64,000 nt of DNA from JTS-RE37 sp963756115 (GTDB lineage Bacteria; Bacteroidota; Bacteroidia; Flavobacteriales; Flavobacteriaceae). Both the position numbers and the translations under genes were made by a program. The notes under the pieces are model-generated. The model was not told the origin of the DNA, did no database searches, and saw nothing but the letters and a program-made list of their open reading frames with translations. Each line of letters starts with the position of its first letter. Position 1 is the stretch's first letter. The stretch is taken from the NCBI GenBank assembly GCA_963756115.1, contig CAVWMN010000010.1, positions 434,001 through 498,000 on the forward strand, given 5' to 3'. Shown here piece by piece: positions 1-9,233 of the stretch.

Positions 1-182
1 ACGTACCTGATTCGTTCTATAAGAGCATGCTGAATTCTTTTGATGAATGCATCCGGTATATTGCCGTGAACAACCTGGTTCCTGGGTTTAAAGAGCGCAT
101 CCTGGCTGTCTACCAGGTTGCAACCAGGGAAAAGTGGGGCTACCTGGAAGGATTTTCCAGGGCACTCGATGCCATCGACTGA
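1..182 (+). CDS. C-terminal fragment of an unidentified protein
   Basis: An open frame enters from the left edge (first full codon at base 3) and ends with TGA at 180-182, giving 59 residues. The frame has no internal stop and reads as ordinary protein, rich in aromatic residues and ending YLEGFSRALDAID. The family cannot be recognised from this tail. It lies 45 bp upstream of the 2-hydroxyacid dehydrogenase on the same strand, so the two may be co-transcribed. Confidence 0.6.
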   Translation, partial: VPDSFYKSMLNSFDECIRYIAVNNLVPGFKERILAVYQVATREKWGYLEGFSRALDAID

Positions 183-227
183 ACTACTCTCCAGGCAATG
201 GGGTTCTATAATTAATACATCAATACT

Positions 228-1157
228 ATGGGAATAGTCATTATCAGACAGGACCACCGGTTGCCAGATTGGGTGGCAGCACTTAAAAAGGCTGCCCCGG
301 GGATACCAATTTACAACTACAAAGAAGCGCATCCTGCAGAAAAAGTGATCATGGCCATTGTTTGGAAACATCCGCCACATAGCCTCAGGGGATACCCCAA
401 CCTTCGGCTGATCGCATCCTTTGGAGCAGGGGTTGATTTCATTTTTGACGATCCGGATATACCTAAGCATGTACCGGTAACACGGGTGGTAGACCCAAAA
501 CTGGCCGGCGACATGTCCGAATTTGTACTAGCCGTGATCTTGAACTACCTTAAAAACCTCAACAGCTATAAAGCTGACCAGCTCGCGGGAATATGGAAAC
601 CAAGGCCCTATCGCCGTATAGAAGATATCCGTGTGGGGATCATGGGGATGGGTGCACTCGGTACCGCTCTGGCCCTCGATTTGTTAAATCAGCACTTCAA
701 AGTAATAGGGTGGGCCGCATCCGCCAAAAATAGCAGTAACGTCCACGTATTTGTTGGTGCAGGGGAAAAGCATAAATTCTTGTCCCAGGCAGATATTTTA
801 GTATGCCTCCTTCCATTAACGGATGAAACACGGGGGATTTTGAATATAGAAACCTTCCGGGCACTCCCCCAAGGTGCCTATGTGATCAATGTGGCCCGTG
901 GGGGTCATATGGTGGATGAAGACCTGCTTGAAGCCGTCAACAGCGGCCATTTGGCAGGTGCAAGTCTGGATGTATTCCATGCCGAACCCCTGGGGGAAGA
1001 TCATCCCTTCTGGGCCCATCCTGCGATCCATATGACGCCCCATATTGCAAGTGTTTCGCATATGGCGTCAGTTATCCCGCAACTGCTTGAGAACTATAAC
1101 AGGTTGCAGGCCGGGAGGCCCCTGCTGAACCTCGTTTCCCCGGTCAAGGGTTATTAA
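228..1157 (+). CDS. D-2-hydroxyacid dehydrogenase, glyoxylate/hydroxypyruvate reductase A type
   Basis: This cytosolic NAD(P)H-dependent enzyme probably reduces glyoxylate, hydroxypyruvate or a similar 2-keto acid. The 309-residue length is typical of the GhrA group. The N-terminal third is the substrate-binding lobe. A Rossmann GxGxxG motif (GIMGMGALG) lies near residues 138-146. The catalytic set is visible: Arg in NVARGG (about residue 225), Glu in FHAEPL and His in TPHIASVSH. The start is ATG at 228 in a short AT-rich leader. The exact substrate cannot be read from the sequence; other D-isomer-specific dehydrogenases share these motifs. Confidence 0.85.
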   Translation: MGIVIIRQDHRLPDWVAALKKAAPGIPIYNYKEAHPAEKVIMAIVWKHPPHSLRGYPNLRLIASFGAGVDFIFDDPDIPKHVPVTRVVDPKLAGDMSEFVLAVILNYLKNLNSYKADQLAGIWKPRPYRRIEDIRVGIMGMGALGTALALDLLNQHFKVIGWAASAKNSSNVHVFVGAGEKHKFLSQADILVCLLPLTDETRGILNIETFRALPQGAYVINVARGGHMVDEDLLEAVNSGHLAGASLDVFHAEPLGEDHPFWAHPAIHMTPHIASVSHMASVIPQLLENYNRLQAGRPLLNLVSPVKGY

Positions 1158-1277
1158 TGTTAATAGAATTCAACCATTAAATTTCGTTTAAGGGCAAAAA
1201 TCTGCTAGTTTTGCAAAATTGGAGTCGTGCCAATGGTATGCCTTCAGGCCTGATGAACTTTTAAACACAGATAGCCT

Positions 1278-2789
1278 TTGGAGATACAGACAGATAATGT
1301 TGAAAAAACGCTTTATGATTACCAGCTTGAAGACCTGAATACGATTTTTCAGTATTTAAAAGAATCTCCCCCGGATGTAAACCTGCTATATCAATTGCCC
1401 ACCGGAGGCGGTAAAACGGTCGTGTTTTCGGAGATTGCCCGGCGCTATATCAACGAATCCAAAAAGAAGGTAGTGGTGCTGACGCACCGCATTGAGCTGA
1501 GCAACCAGACTTCCAATATGCTCACCGGATTTGGGGTCCGGAATATGATCATCAACAGTGATGTGAAGGAACTGCAGGACCAGGATGACTACATGTGCTT
1601 TGTTGCCATGGTGGAAACCCTGAACAACCGGCTTCAGGAAGGGATGGTACAGCTCAATAATGTAGGCCTGGTTATTATTGATGAGGCCCATTACAATTCC
1701 TTCCGGAAACTTTTCAAATACTTTGAAAAATCTATCATTTTAGGGGTTACAGCAACCCCCCTGAGCTCCAACATCAAGTTACCCATGAAGGATAACTATA
1801 AAAAACTGATCGTTGGCGAATCAATCGCTTCACTTATCAAACAAAAGTTCCTGGCCAGGGCTAAGGTATATAACTATGACGTAAGCCTGAGATCACTTAA
1901 ACTGGGAATTAGCGGGGATTATACCGTGAAATCCTCAGATGAACTTTATGGCAACCAAAACATGCTGGGGAAGTTGCTCGGGGCCTATGAGGAGGTAGCC
2001 AAAGGTACCAAGACCCTTATTTTCAACAACGGTATCAGTACTTCCCGCTATGTTTATGAAACATTCAAAAAAGCCGGGTATAACATCCGCCATCTCGACA
2101 ATAAGAACAATGCTACGGAACGACGGGAAATCCTGGAATGGTTTTCGGAAACCCCGGATGCGGTGCTGACTTCCGTCAGTATACTTACCACCGGTTTTGA
2201 TGAACCCACAGTGGAAACGATCATCCTGAACCGGGCTACCCGTTCCCTGACCCTCTATTTTCAGATGATCGGGCGTGGGTCACGGATATTGTCGAACAAA
2301 GATGAATTTACGGTTGTGGACATGGGGAATAATGTTTCCCGGTTCGGATTATGGGAAGCGCCGATCGACTGGCAGGAAATTTTCCATTTCCCGGATTTCT
2401 TCCTGGAGAATATTAAGAATGATGAGGATATCGAACGCGAATTCATCTATGAGATGCCAGCTGAACTTCGCACCAGGTTTGGCAAATCTAAAAACATCGA
2501 ATTCAACGTCAAGGAGGAATACAAGAAAGTATTTGCAATGGGACTTAAATCCAAGACTGTGCTTGAGAGGAGTATAGAGCAACATGCTCAGATCTGTGTG
2601 GAGAACAGTGCAGATGTATTTGAAGCCCGGATCCTGGCTAAAAAATTGAAAGAAGAAATTGCCTACAGGGTACGGCAATACTCCTATTGCATCATGAATA
2701 ATACCAAGAACTACAAGGAATGGCTGGAGGAAGATTATGAACGCAAATTGCGGCTCAGGATCTCCCAGAAGTTTGCCGAAAGGTTATAA
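1278..2789 (+). CDS. Superfamily 2 DEAD/DEAH-type helicase (SSL2-like)
   Basis: A 503-residue ATP-dependent nucleic-acid helicase or translocase. Visible motifs are a YQLEDL Q-like segment near residue 15, Walker A PTGGGKT (about 41-47), Walker B IIDEAH, motif III GVTATP and motif VI QMIGRGSR, so both RecA-like lobes are present. A helical C-terminal tail follows. The start must be TTG at 1278: an in-frame stop sits at 1272-1274 and the next Met falls well after the Walker A motif. The closest general family is the COG1061-type helicases of repair and restriction contexts. No restriction or defence partner lies nearby, so the role is open. Confidence 0.85.
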   Translation: MEIQTDNVEKTLYDYQLEDLNTIFQYLKESPPDVNLLYQLPTGGGKTVVFSEIARRYINESKKKVVVLTHRIELSNQTSNMLTGFGVRNMIINSDVKELQDQDDYMCFVAMVETLNNRLQEGMVQLNNVGLVIIDEAHYNSFRKLFKYFEKSIILGVTATPLSSNIKLPMKDNYKKLIVGESIASLIKQKFLARAKVYNYDVSLRSLKLGISGDYTVKSSDELYGNQNMLGKLLGAYEEVAKGTKTLIFNNGISTSRYVYETFKKAGYNIRHLDNKNNATERREILEWFSETPDAVLTSVSILTTGFDEPTVETIILNRATRSLTLYFQMIGRGSRILSNKDEFTVVDMGNNVSRFGLWEAPIDWQEIFHFPDFFLENIKNDEDIEREFIYEMPAELRTRFGKSKNIEFNVKEEYKKVFAMGLKSKTVLERSIEQHAQICVENSADVFEARILAKKLKEEIAYRVRQYSYCIMNNTKNYKEWLEEDYERKLRLRISQKFAERL

Positions 2790-2818
2790 CAACCTGTACG
2801 TTCGGAAAATGCCGGAAA

Positions 2819-4117
2819 ATGATCCAGAATAACCTGCTGATTGTTGCATTGAATTGGCCTGAGCCTCAGGCAACGGCGGCCGGCCAGCGGATGATGCAAT
2901 TAATTTCCTTTTTCCTTGAAATCGATTACCACATTACCTTTGCCTGTACAGCAGCAGCTTCTTCCCATTCCCGGGTCCTGGATGACATGGGTATTTCCAT
3001 ACGGCATATCGTTGTTAACCAGCCCGGATTTGATTACCTGGTTTCCGGGCTCGAACCCGAAATTGTACTGTTCGACAGGTTTATATCGGAAGAGCAGTTT
3101 GGATGGCGGGTAGTACAATTTGCCCCGGCAGCCTTGCGGATATTGGATACGGAGGACCTGCATTCCCTGCGGGCTGCCCGGAAGGATGCCCTTGAATCCG
3201 GAATACCATTCTCCGTTGATGCCTGGCTCCAAAGCGATATGGCCAAACGGGAGATCGCAGCCATTTTCCGATGCGACCTTTCCCTTATAATTTCGCGCTA
3301 TGAAATGGACCTGTTGCAGGAACTGCTCCCCATCATAGCCCCCATTCTGGCATACTTTCCGCTGGTGGTTGATGAAATTTCCCAAGCTGGCATCCAAAAA
3401 TGGCCTTCGTTCAGCAGCCGGGAAGATTTCATTTGTATCGGTAACGGCAAACATGGCCCCAATACAGATTCCTTTTTGTGGCTGTTCGAAGTGATCTGGC
3501 CGCTGATCCGGAAAGCAATGCCCCGGGCCATAGTACATATTTACGGTGCATACCTCCCTGAGCGGATCCTGCAATTAAACCGGCCTCAACTGGGATTCCT
3601 TGTGCAGGGTCATGTTGAAGATTCCGGGGCCGTTATGCGGAGATCCAGGGTAAACCTGGCACCCCTGCGCTTTGGGGCCGGCCTCAAAGGGAAATTAATT
3701 GAGGCCATGGCATGCGGTACCCCCAGTGTAACAACCAATATGGGCATTGAAGGCCTTGGAGACACCGTATCCGCAGCTGCTTATGTTTCGGATCACCCGG
3801 AAGCATTCGCAGCGCTCGCGGTGGGCTTGTATACAAACGAAGCAGACTGGACCGCCCTGCAGGGCAGCGGTACAGCACTGATCAATTCGAGTTTTGGCAA
3901 AAAGGAGCATGGCAGCCGGTTGAGAAGAGCATTGAGGCAAGTACAGGAAGATCTGCACGCACACCGGTCCCGGAATTTTATGGGTTCTCTTTTGCTCCAC
4001 CATACCATGGCCAGTACCAAATACCTTTCGAAGTGGATCACCGCCAAAAACAGTCAGACGCAGACCAGCACAGTGGGCGGTACAGACAAGGTTGACACGG
4101 GACTCAACCCTGGTTAA
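2819..4117 (+). CDS. Glycosyltransferase, GT4-like
   Basis: A 432-residue GT-B fold glycosyltransferase. The N-terminal NWPEPQATAAGQRMMQL segment resembles the glycine-poor acceptor-side loop of GT4 enzymes, and the C-terminal segment GAGLKGKLIEAMACGTPSV is the nucleotide-sugar binding region with the usual EA(M)ACG signature. About 60 extra polar residues follow the catalytic domain. It probably adds a sugar to a surface polysaccharide or glycolipid, but no polysaccharide cluster surrounds it. The gene starts 29 bp after the helicase stop and may be co-transcribed with it. Donor and acceptor cannot be predicted. Confidence 0.8.
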   Translation: MIQNNLLIVALNWPEPQATAAGQRMMQLISFFLEIDYHITFACTAAASSHSRVLDDMGISIRHIVVNQPGFDYLVSGLEPEIVLFDRFISEEQFGWRVVQFAPAALRILDTEDLHSLRAARKDALESGIPFSVDAWLQSDMAKREIAAIFRCDLSLIISRYEMDLLQELLPIIAPILAYFPLVVDEISQAGIQKWPSFSSREDFICIGNGKHGPNTDSFLWLFEVIWPLIRKAMPRAIVHIYGAYLPERILQLNRPQLGFLVQGHVEDSGAVMRRSRVNLAPLRFGAGLKGKLIEAMACGTPSVTTNMGIEGLGDTVSAAAYVSDHPEAFAALAVGLYTNEADWTALQGSGTALINSSFGKKEHGSRLRRALRQVQEDLHAHRSRNFMGSLLLHHTMASTKYLSKWITAKNSQTQTSTVGGTDKVDTGLNPG

Positions 4118-4216
4118 CAGCCAGGACAACAGGATGCATTTGGATTCAACTGTTCCTGGAGCTGCAGGTATATGCTATGAATCGCTATCTTTAAAAATTG
4201 CTAATCGTACATCATA

Positions 4217-5059
4217 ATGAAAAAACCGAATTGGAAAACCGTCAGGGAATTTGAGGATATAACATATAAAAAAAGTGATGGGGTTGCGCGTATTGCTTTC
4301 AACCGACCCGATGTGCGAAATGCCTTCCGGCCCAAAACAACAAGTGAGCTCTATGAGGCCTTTTATGATGCGCAGGAAGACAGCAGCATTGGCGTGGTAC
4401 TCTTATCTGCGGAGGGCCCGTCATCAAAAGACGGGGTCTATGCTTTTTGCAGCGGAGGGGACCAGAATGCCCGGGGGCAGCAGGGCTATGTGGGGGATGA
4501 CGGCAGGCACCGGCTCAATATCCTGGAAGTGCAGCGGCTGATCCGCTTTATGCCTAAAGTTGTGATTGCCGTCATCCCGGGCTGGGCGGTAGGAGGGGGG
4601 CACAGCCTCCACGTAGTATGTGATCTGAGCCTTGCCAGCAGGGAACATGCCATCTTCAAGCAAACGGATGCCGACGTTACAAGCTTTGACGGTGGCTATG
4701 GGTCGGCCTACCTGGCCAAATTGGTGGGCCAGAAAAAAGCCCGTGAAATTTTCTTTTTAGGACGGAATTATTCCGCCCAGGAGGCATGTGATATGGGCAT
4801 GGTCAATGCAGTGATCCCCCATGAAGAACTGGAAGATACCGCCTATCAATGGGCAAGGGAAATTTTGGCCAAATCCCCTATTTCCATCAAAATGCTGAAA
4901 TTTGCCATGAACCTCACCGATGACGGGATGGTGGGCCAGCAGGTATTCGCGGGGGAAGCAACCCGGCTCGCATACATGACCGAGGAGGCCAAAGAAGGTA
5001 GGGATGCCTTCCTGGAAAAGCGCAAGCCGGATTTTGGTAAAAACAACTGGATCCCCTGA
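4217..5059 (+). CDS. menB: 1,4-dihydroxy-2-naphthoyl-CoA synthase (MenB)
   Basis: MenB cyclises o-succinylbenzoyl-CoA to 1,4-dihydroxy-2-naphthoyl-CoA in menaquinone synthesis, fitting the menaquinone-only respiratory chains of Flavobacteriia. The 280-residue protein is a crotonase-fold enzyme with the oxyanion-hole segments FCSGGDQ (about residues 84-90) and GWAVGGGHSLH (about 122-132), and the MenB hallmark SFDGGYGSAYLA with the C-terminal KRKPDF segment. No other men gene is in the window. The gene has its own short AT-rich upstream region starting after 4117. Identification is firm. Confidence 0.95.
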   Translation: MKKPNWKTVREFEDITYKKSDGVARIAFNRPDVRNAFRPKTTSELYEAFYDAQEDSSIGVVLLSAEGPSSKDGVYAFCSGGDQNARGQQGYVGDDGRHRLNILEVQRLIRFMPKVVIAVIPGWAVGGGHSLHVVCDLSLASREHAIFKQTDADVTSFDGGYGSAYLAKLVGQKKAREIFFLGRNYSAQEACDMGMVNAVIPHEELEDTAYQWAREILAKSPISIKMLKFAMNLTDDGMVGQQVFAGEATRLAYMTEEAKEGRDAFLEKRKPDFGKNNWIP

Positions 5060-5064
5060 CAGCG

Positions 5065-5480
5065 TCAGGCAATTTCCATTTGCACCAATCTTAACCTACA
5101 GGCAAGGAAGTTTGTCGATCCCCATGGGCAATGATACGTGATCACCAGGGGATCCATTACCGCAAACTTTAGTTGGGTACGGTTCCGGTAAAACCCGAAT
5201 CGGAATAACAGGCCCGCGTTTTTTCCAATGGAATTTGACTGGGGCCCTTCAGGTTCAGGTAACGAACAGGCTTATAGAAGGGCGTTTTAAATAGGATTCC
5301 CCGGGCCTGCAAACAGGGGAAATTGAAACCTGCAATGGCAGCTGCTCCGTGAGACTTTCCCCATCCGCGATAAAGGTGGATATGGGTTCCGCACTGCGCA
5401 TGTTTTATTGTAGTGATTTAATAAGCGATCAGAATGCAATTGAATGCTTTCCGTCCGCCATAGCAGCACCTGTTCCGTTT
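5065..5480 (-). pseudogene. Possible decayed gene remnant
   Basis: No intact gene occupies 5060-5832. On the minus strand, an open stretch of 68 codons without a start (5271 down to the TGA at 5065-5067) reads as protein-like, for example KFAVMDPLVITYHCPWGS near its end. It can be extended upstream only by moving to another frame (KTPFYKPVRYLNLKGP), as expected of a frameshifted remnant. No family is recognised. It could instead be chance; the call rests only on the look of the translation. Confidence 0.25.
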
Positions 5481-5541
5481 TAGGGGGATAGATGGCAACG
5501 GACCACCCATAATTTCCGGACTTGAAAATAGTTGTAAACCA

Positions 5542-5576
5542 AAAAGAGCCCTGATCTGGAAGAACAGGACCCTTTT
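5542..5576. terminator. Terminator-like hairpin in intergenic region
   Basis: The arm AAAAGAGCCCTG (5542-5553) pairs with CAGGACCCTTTT (5565-5576) at 10 of 12 positions around an 11-nt loop. It has T-rich ends on both strands, so it could stop transcripts from either side. The rest of 5577-5832, downstream of the minus-strand serine hydrolase, shows nothing recognisable. Confidence 0.4.
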
Positions 5577-5832
5577 ACGAGAACACTATATGAAAATGAA
5601 AAAATTAACTCCTTGATTATTACACTGTAAACATACGACTGATATGCCATGCCGGGAAAATATTGTTGTGAAACCACCGCTGGATGTTGTCTCGGGCTGC
5701 ATTTCTGTTATTTGGGTTTTCATCCTAACAACCTGGAGCAAGCTTGTCACGCCTGTAACAAAGCCTGGCTAATTAGGATTTAGCGGCAGCGGATCACATT
5801 GGGAAAAGGACTTTTTCCGGTTTATTTACCCG

Positions 5833-7182
5833 TTACCGGATGGCATTCAGGATGTTATCCAGAAACTTATCGATGTTGAAATCAGGCGGCTCCGCAAGTC
5901 CGGTCCGTACGATCACCAGGTCTTTTGAAGGGATTATGAACACATATTGGCCCTGGTAACCATTGGCGGAATATAAATCTTTTGGGATACCCGGGTATTT
6001 GCCATTGGCATTGAGCCAGAAATGGGCGCCATAGGTGCCATTGGATTTTGCAGTGGGTCTGGTAACGTACTCCACCCACCTGGGATCAAACAACTGATCG
6101 CCATTCCAGTTTCCGCGGTGCAGGTAAAGCAATCCAAACCGCGCCCAGTCGCGCGTAGTCGCCCATCCATAGGAAGAAAGTACATAATTGCCGGCCAGAT
6201 CGGCTTCGAGCAGCATTGAATGCATCCCTATCCTGTCGATCAATCCGGTATAGGGAAAATCGAGATACTCCTGGTACGTGTCGAAATTACCACGCAGATA
6301 TCCGGAAAGGTAATTGGTAGTTCCGGAGGAATAGTTCCATATTTCTGTGGGGGCTGCCACGGATTTTTTCTCCGCCTGGGACTGGGTCATATCAGTTGCA
6401 AGGAACAGCATCCGCGTGACATCTGAAATGGAAGTATAATCCTCATCCCAGGCCAGGCCACTTTGCATGCGCAGCAGGTGGTTCAGGGTGATTGCATCTT
6501 TTGTGCCACTATTTTTATGGGCGTCCGATGATACCTGAAAAGGGTGGTCTTCCCGGACATTTAATTTTCCCTTGTATTCCAGGATCCCGAACAGGGTAGC
6601 CAGGATGCTTTTCGTCATGGACCATCCCAAAACCGGGGTTACCTTTCCAACACCCCCGGAATACCTTTCTGCCAGTATATGGTCTTTGTACACTACCAGC
6701 ACCGTACGGGTCTTCTCTGATACGGAATCGGAAAATGCCTGGTTTATGGCTTTTTCCAACAGGGGGTAATCCACATTGGCAAAAAGTGTATCGGCCTGGG
6801 GTCCGTTTCCATATGGGAAAGGCAGGTCATTGGGCTCCCGCTGCCGCCTGGGCTGCAAAATCCCCCTGGAAGGGTCATAGGAATCATTGATGAGGACACA
6901 TCCCAGTTCACCCCTCCGTACCGCCTTTCTTTCCATTAGCCCGAATACGGAAGCTGCCACCGTCTGGTCTGCGGGATCCAATCGTGTTTCTGCCAGTTTG
7001 ATCAGCGGGACATTATTGTCATACCGGCTGATATCCTCTTCAGGCCGCCCGCTTATGAATAATGTGGAGGCCATGTTTTTTGCGGCATAACCAGCAATGA
7101 TGTTTAGCCTGGGGTAGTTATAAATGGCTAACCCACCGAGCATGAGGACAATTACAAACAGGATCCGCAAAAAATATTTCAT
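5833..7182 (-). CDS. Serine hydrolase of the beta-lactamase/class C family, membrane-anchored
   Basis: A 449-residue penicillin-binding-protein-like serine hydrolase with an N-terminal hydrophobic anchor (residues 5-22), probably facing the periplasm. The nucleophile motif SMTK is at residues 188-191, a YSS tyrosine motif occurs about 110 residues later, and a C-terminal segment around VIVRTG takes the place of the KTG box. These mark the class C beta-lactamase/esterase/D-peptidase fold. The natural substrate is not predictable; most relatives are peptidases or esterases rather than resistance enzymes. It is divergently arranged from the cytochrome/VCBS lipoprotein, with a 76-bp shared promoter region. 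Confidence 0.85.
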   Translation of the reverse strand: MKYFLRILFVIVLMLGGLAIYNYPRLNIIAGYAAKNMASTLFISGRPEEDISRYDNNVPLIKLAETRLDPADQTVAASVFGLMERKAVRRGELGCVLINDSYDPSRGILQPRRQREPNDLPFPYGNGPQADTLFANVDYPLLEKAINQAFSDSVSEKTRTVLVVYKDHILAERYSGGVGKVTPVLGWSMTKSILATLFGILEYKGKLNVREDHPFQVSSDAHKNSGTKDAITLNHLLRMQSGLAWDEDYTSISDVTRMLFLATDMTQSQAEKKSVAAPTEIWNYSSGTTNYLSGYLRGNFDTYQEYLDFPYTGLIDRIGMHSMLLEADLAGNYVLSSYGWATTRDWARFGLLYLHRGNWNGDQLFDPRWVEYVTRPTAKSNGTYGAHFWLNANGKYPGIPKDLYSANGYQGQYVFIIPSKDLVIVRTGLAEPPDFNIDKFLDNILNAIR

Positions 7183-7258
7183 CCGGGAGAGGTTGGCCGC
7201 CGATGGCGGATTGTGTATTTAAATTAATAGGTAACTTTAAAACAGCTAATATAAAGAT

Positions 7259-8776
7259 ATGTCCAAAATCAGAGTTGGATTTTTATTATTTGTGATCTTC
7301 GCATGTTCCTCCCCGGTAAATACCCATGGTCCTGACCTTTTTAAGAACAATTGTTCCGGGTGCCATTTGGCCCCGGATATCCGGGACCTCCCCAAAAGCA
7401 TTTGGGCACAGAACATTTTACCAGAGATGGGCCACAGGCTGGGCATACAGGATACTGCCTTTGATCCGTTAGAGGGCCTGTCCTTCACTGAGATGGAGGC
7501 TGTTCTTAAAACAGGGGCTTTTCCCGGCAATCCGGCCATCAGCCCCGCAGACTGGGAACTTCTAAAAGAGTATGTCCTTGATTCAGCGCCTGATTCGCTG
7601 GTATTCCCAATAAAACCAGAACCCCCTGCAGAATTGCAGCTGTTTTCCGCGAAGGCCGTTATGCTTGATAGCAACAACCGCCCTGGCATAACCCTACTCA
7701 GGTTTGATGAAGGGACTAAAAAAGTCATAATTGGGGAGGTGTCCGGAAATTTGTTGGAATTGGATCGCGCGCTCCGGGAAAAACATCTTTTGGGAAGATT
7801 CCCCGTTGGGGTGGTTGACTATGCAAAAAGGGGGGGCAATACCTATGCTACGACGATTGGAAACCTCAGGCCTTCAGAATTATCCGGGGGGGCAGTGTTC
7901 CGTGTAAGCGGCAAATCAAAAAGCGTGGTATCCCAAAATTTGCACAGGCCGGTTAATACCCTGGTAGCTGATTTTAACGGGGATGGCTATGATGAATTTG
8001 TGGTGTGCGAATACGGCGACCTGGCAGGGAGGCTCTCCCTCTTTTCAATGGGTTCTGATAAACAGCTTCACCGTACCGTATTGCTCAACCAGCCGGGAAC
8101 GATCCGGGCGGTTGCCCAAGATATGGACGGGGATGGAAAAAAAGATATTGTGGTCCTGACCGCACAGGGCGATGAGGGGATCACCATCCTGTTCCAGCAG
8201 GAAGACCTTCGATTTGTGGCCAAAAAAGTGATCCGGTTTAGCCCGGTATATGGTAGCAGCTGGTTTGAACTGCTGGATTATGACGCGGATGGTGATATGG
8301 ACATCATTACGGTCAATGGCGATAATGCGGATAGATCCGTGATCAAAAAACCCTATCACGGAATGCGCATCCACCTGAACCAGGGTGGCAATTCATTTAA
8401 AGAGGTATTCTTCTATCCCATGCCTGGGGCCACACGGGTGGTGGCGCGCGATTTTGATGAGGACGGCGATGTGGATATGGCGCTCCTGTCCACGTTCCCG
8501 GATTATAAGAACCATCAAAACCCTTTTATGTATCTTGAGAACCAGGACAGCCAATCCTTCAGCTTTGCCCCCTATTCATTTGCGGGTGCGATGGAAACCG
8601 CCCGGTGGTTTTTGATGGATGCCGGGGATGTGGACGGGGACGGGGACCTCGACCTTGTCCTCAGTGCCTTCAGCTATTCATTTAATGCGGCTCCTGAAAG
8701 GCTAACCCGACTTTGGCAGGAAAAACAGGCAGACCTCATGTTCCTTGAGAACAAATTAAAACGGAATTCAGAATGA
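7259..8776 (+). CDS. Lipoprotein with cytochrome c domain and FG-GAP/VCBS repeats
   Basis: A 505-residue exported lipoprotein with lipobox FACS near residue 16. A short cytochrome-c-like segment carries one CxxCH haem motif (CSGCH, about residues 32-36). After it comes a beta-propeller of FG-GAP/VCBS repeats with calcium-type motifs such as DFNGDGYDE, DMDGDGKKD, DYDADGDMD, DFDEDGDVD and DVDGDGDLD. The arrangement suggests electron transfer or redox sensing coupled to a binding propeller at the cell surface. The gene overlaps the next one by 4 bp (ATGA), so it heads a small envelope operon. The haem domain is short and lacks an obvious distal Met motif by eye. Confidence 0.8.
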   Translation: MSKIRVGFLLFVIFACSSPVNTHGPDLFKNNCSGCHLAPDIRDLPKSIWAQNILPEMGHRLGIQDTAFDPLEGLSFTEMEAVLKTGAFPGNPAISPADWELLKEYVLDSAPDSLVFPIKPEPPAELQLFSAKAVMLDSNNRPGITLLRFDEGTKKVIIGEVSGNLLELDRALREKHLLGRFPVGVVDYAKRGGNTYATTIGNLRPSELSGGAVFRVSGKSKSVVSQNLHRPVNTLVADFNGDGYDEFVVCEYGDLAGRLSLFSMGSDKQLHRTVLLNQPGTIRAVAQDMDGDGKKDIVVLTAQGDEGITILFQQEDLRFVAKKVIRFSPVYGSSWFELLDYDADGDMDIITVNGDNADRSVIKKPYHGMRIHLNQGGNSFKEVFFYPMPGATRVVARDFDEDGDVDMALLSTFPDYKNHQNPFMYLENQDSQSFSFAPYSFAGAMETARWFLMDAGDVDGDGDLDLVLSAFSYSFNAAPERLTRLWQEKQADLMFLENKLKRNSE

Positions 8777-9204
8777 AAAAAAGTATTGCAGGAATCCTGA
8801 TAATAGCAGTATGTCTTGGTATAGACAGCTGTAAGGTGAAAGAGGATTATGTCTGGAAAACCATGGATGTGACGGTCTCTGCCTATAATTCTGTCCCATC
8901 CCAAACGGCCAACCATCCCAGCCTGGCAGCGTGGGGGGATACACTTCGTCCTGGCATGAAATGTATCGCTGTTTCAAGGGACCTCCTGGATCTTGGATTT
9001 GATTATGACACCCGGGTAAAAATCCCGGGTTTACCGGGGATTTATCGCGTTAAGGATAAGATGCATTACCGGTGGCGTAAACGGATAGATATATATATGG
9101 GATTGGATATCGGTAAAGCAAGGGAATGGGGCAAAAAGAAACTCAGGATTGAATATGCCGTAAAAAGAAGGCCTGCCCAACCTGTTCCGGAAGCGGTCAA
9201 TTAG
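8773..9204 (+). CDS. 3D-domain lipoprotein
   Basis: A 143-residue protein with a signal peptide and lipobox-like Cys (GIDSC, about residue 20). The body has the features of the 3D domain found at the C-terminus of MltA-type enzymes and in RpfB/YabE-like proteins: residues resembling IPGLPGIYRVKDK, followed by a RIDIYM segment and an IGKAREWGKKKL tail. In MltA this domain contributes the catalytic Asp for cleaving peptidoglycan, so a wall-modifying role is plausible. Translational coupling to the preceding gene and the amidase gene just downstream support this. Confidence 0.75.
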   Translation: MKKSIAGILIIAVCLGIDSCKVKEDYVWKTMDVTVSAYNSVPSQTANHPSLAAWGDTLRPGMKCIAVSRDLLDLGFDYDTRVKIPGLPGIYRVKDKMHYRWRKRIDIYMGLDIGKAREWGKKKLRIEYAVKRRPAQPVPEAVN

Positions 9205-9233
9205 TACCTTTGCTGTTCCAAATTAAGATCTGT

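Noticed and set aside
1278..2789. Defence or restriction role for the helicase
   Set aside because: No methyltransferase, nuclease or specificity gene lies nearby. The neighbours are metabolic.
5833..7182. Beta-lactam resistance gene
   Set aside because: The serine hydrolase has SxxK but an atypical third motif and a membrane anchor, more like a peptidase or esterase relative than a resistance enzyme.
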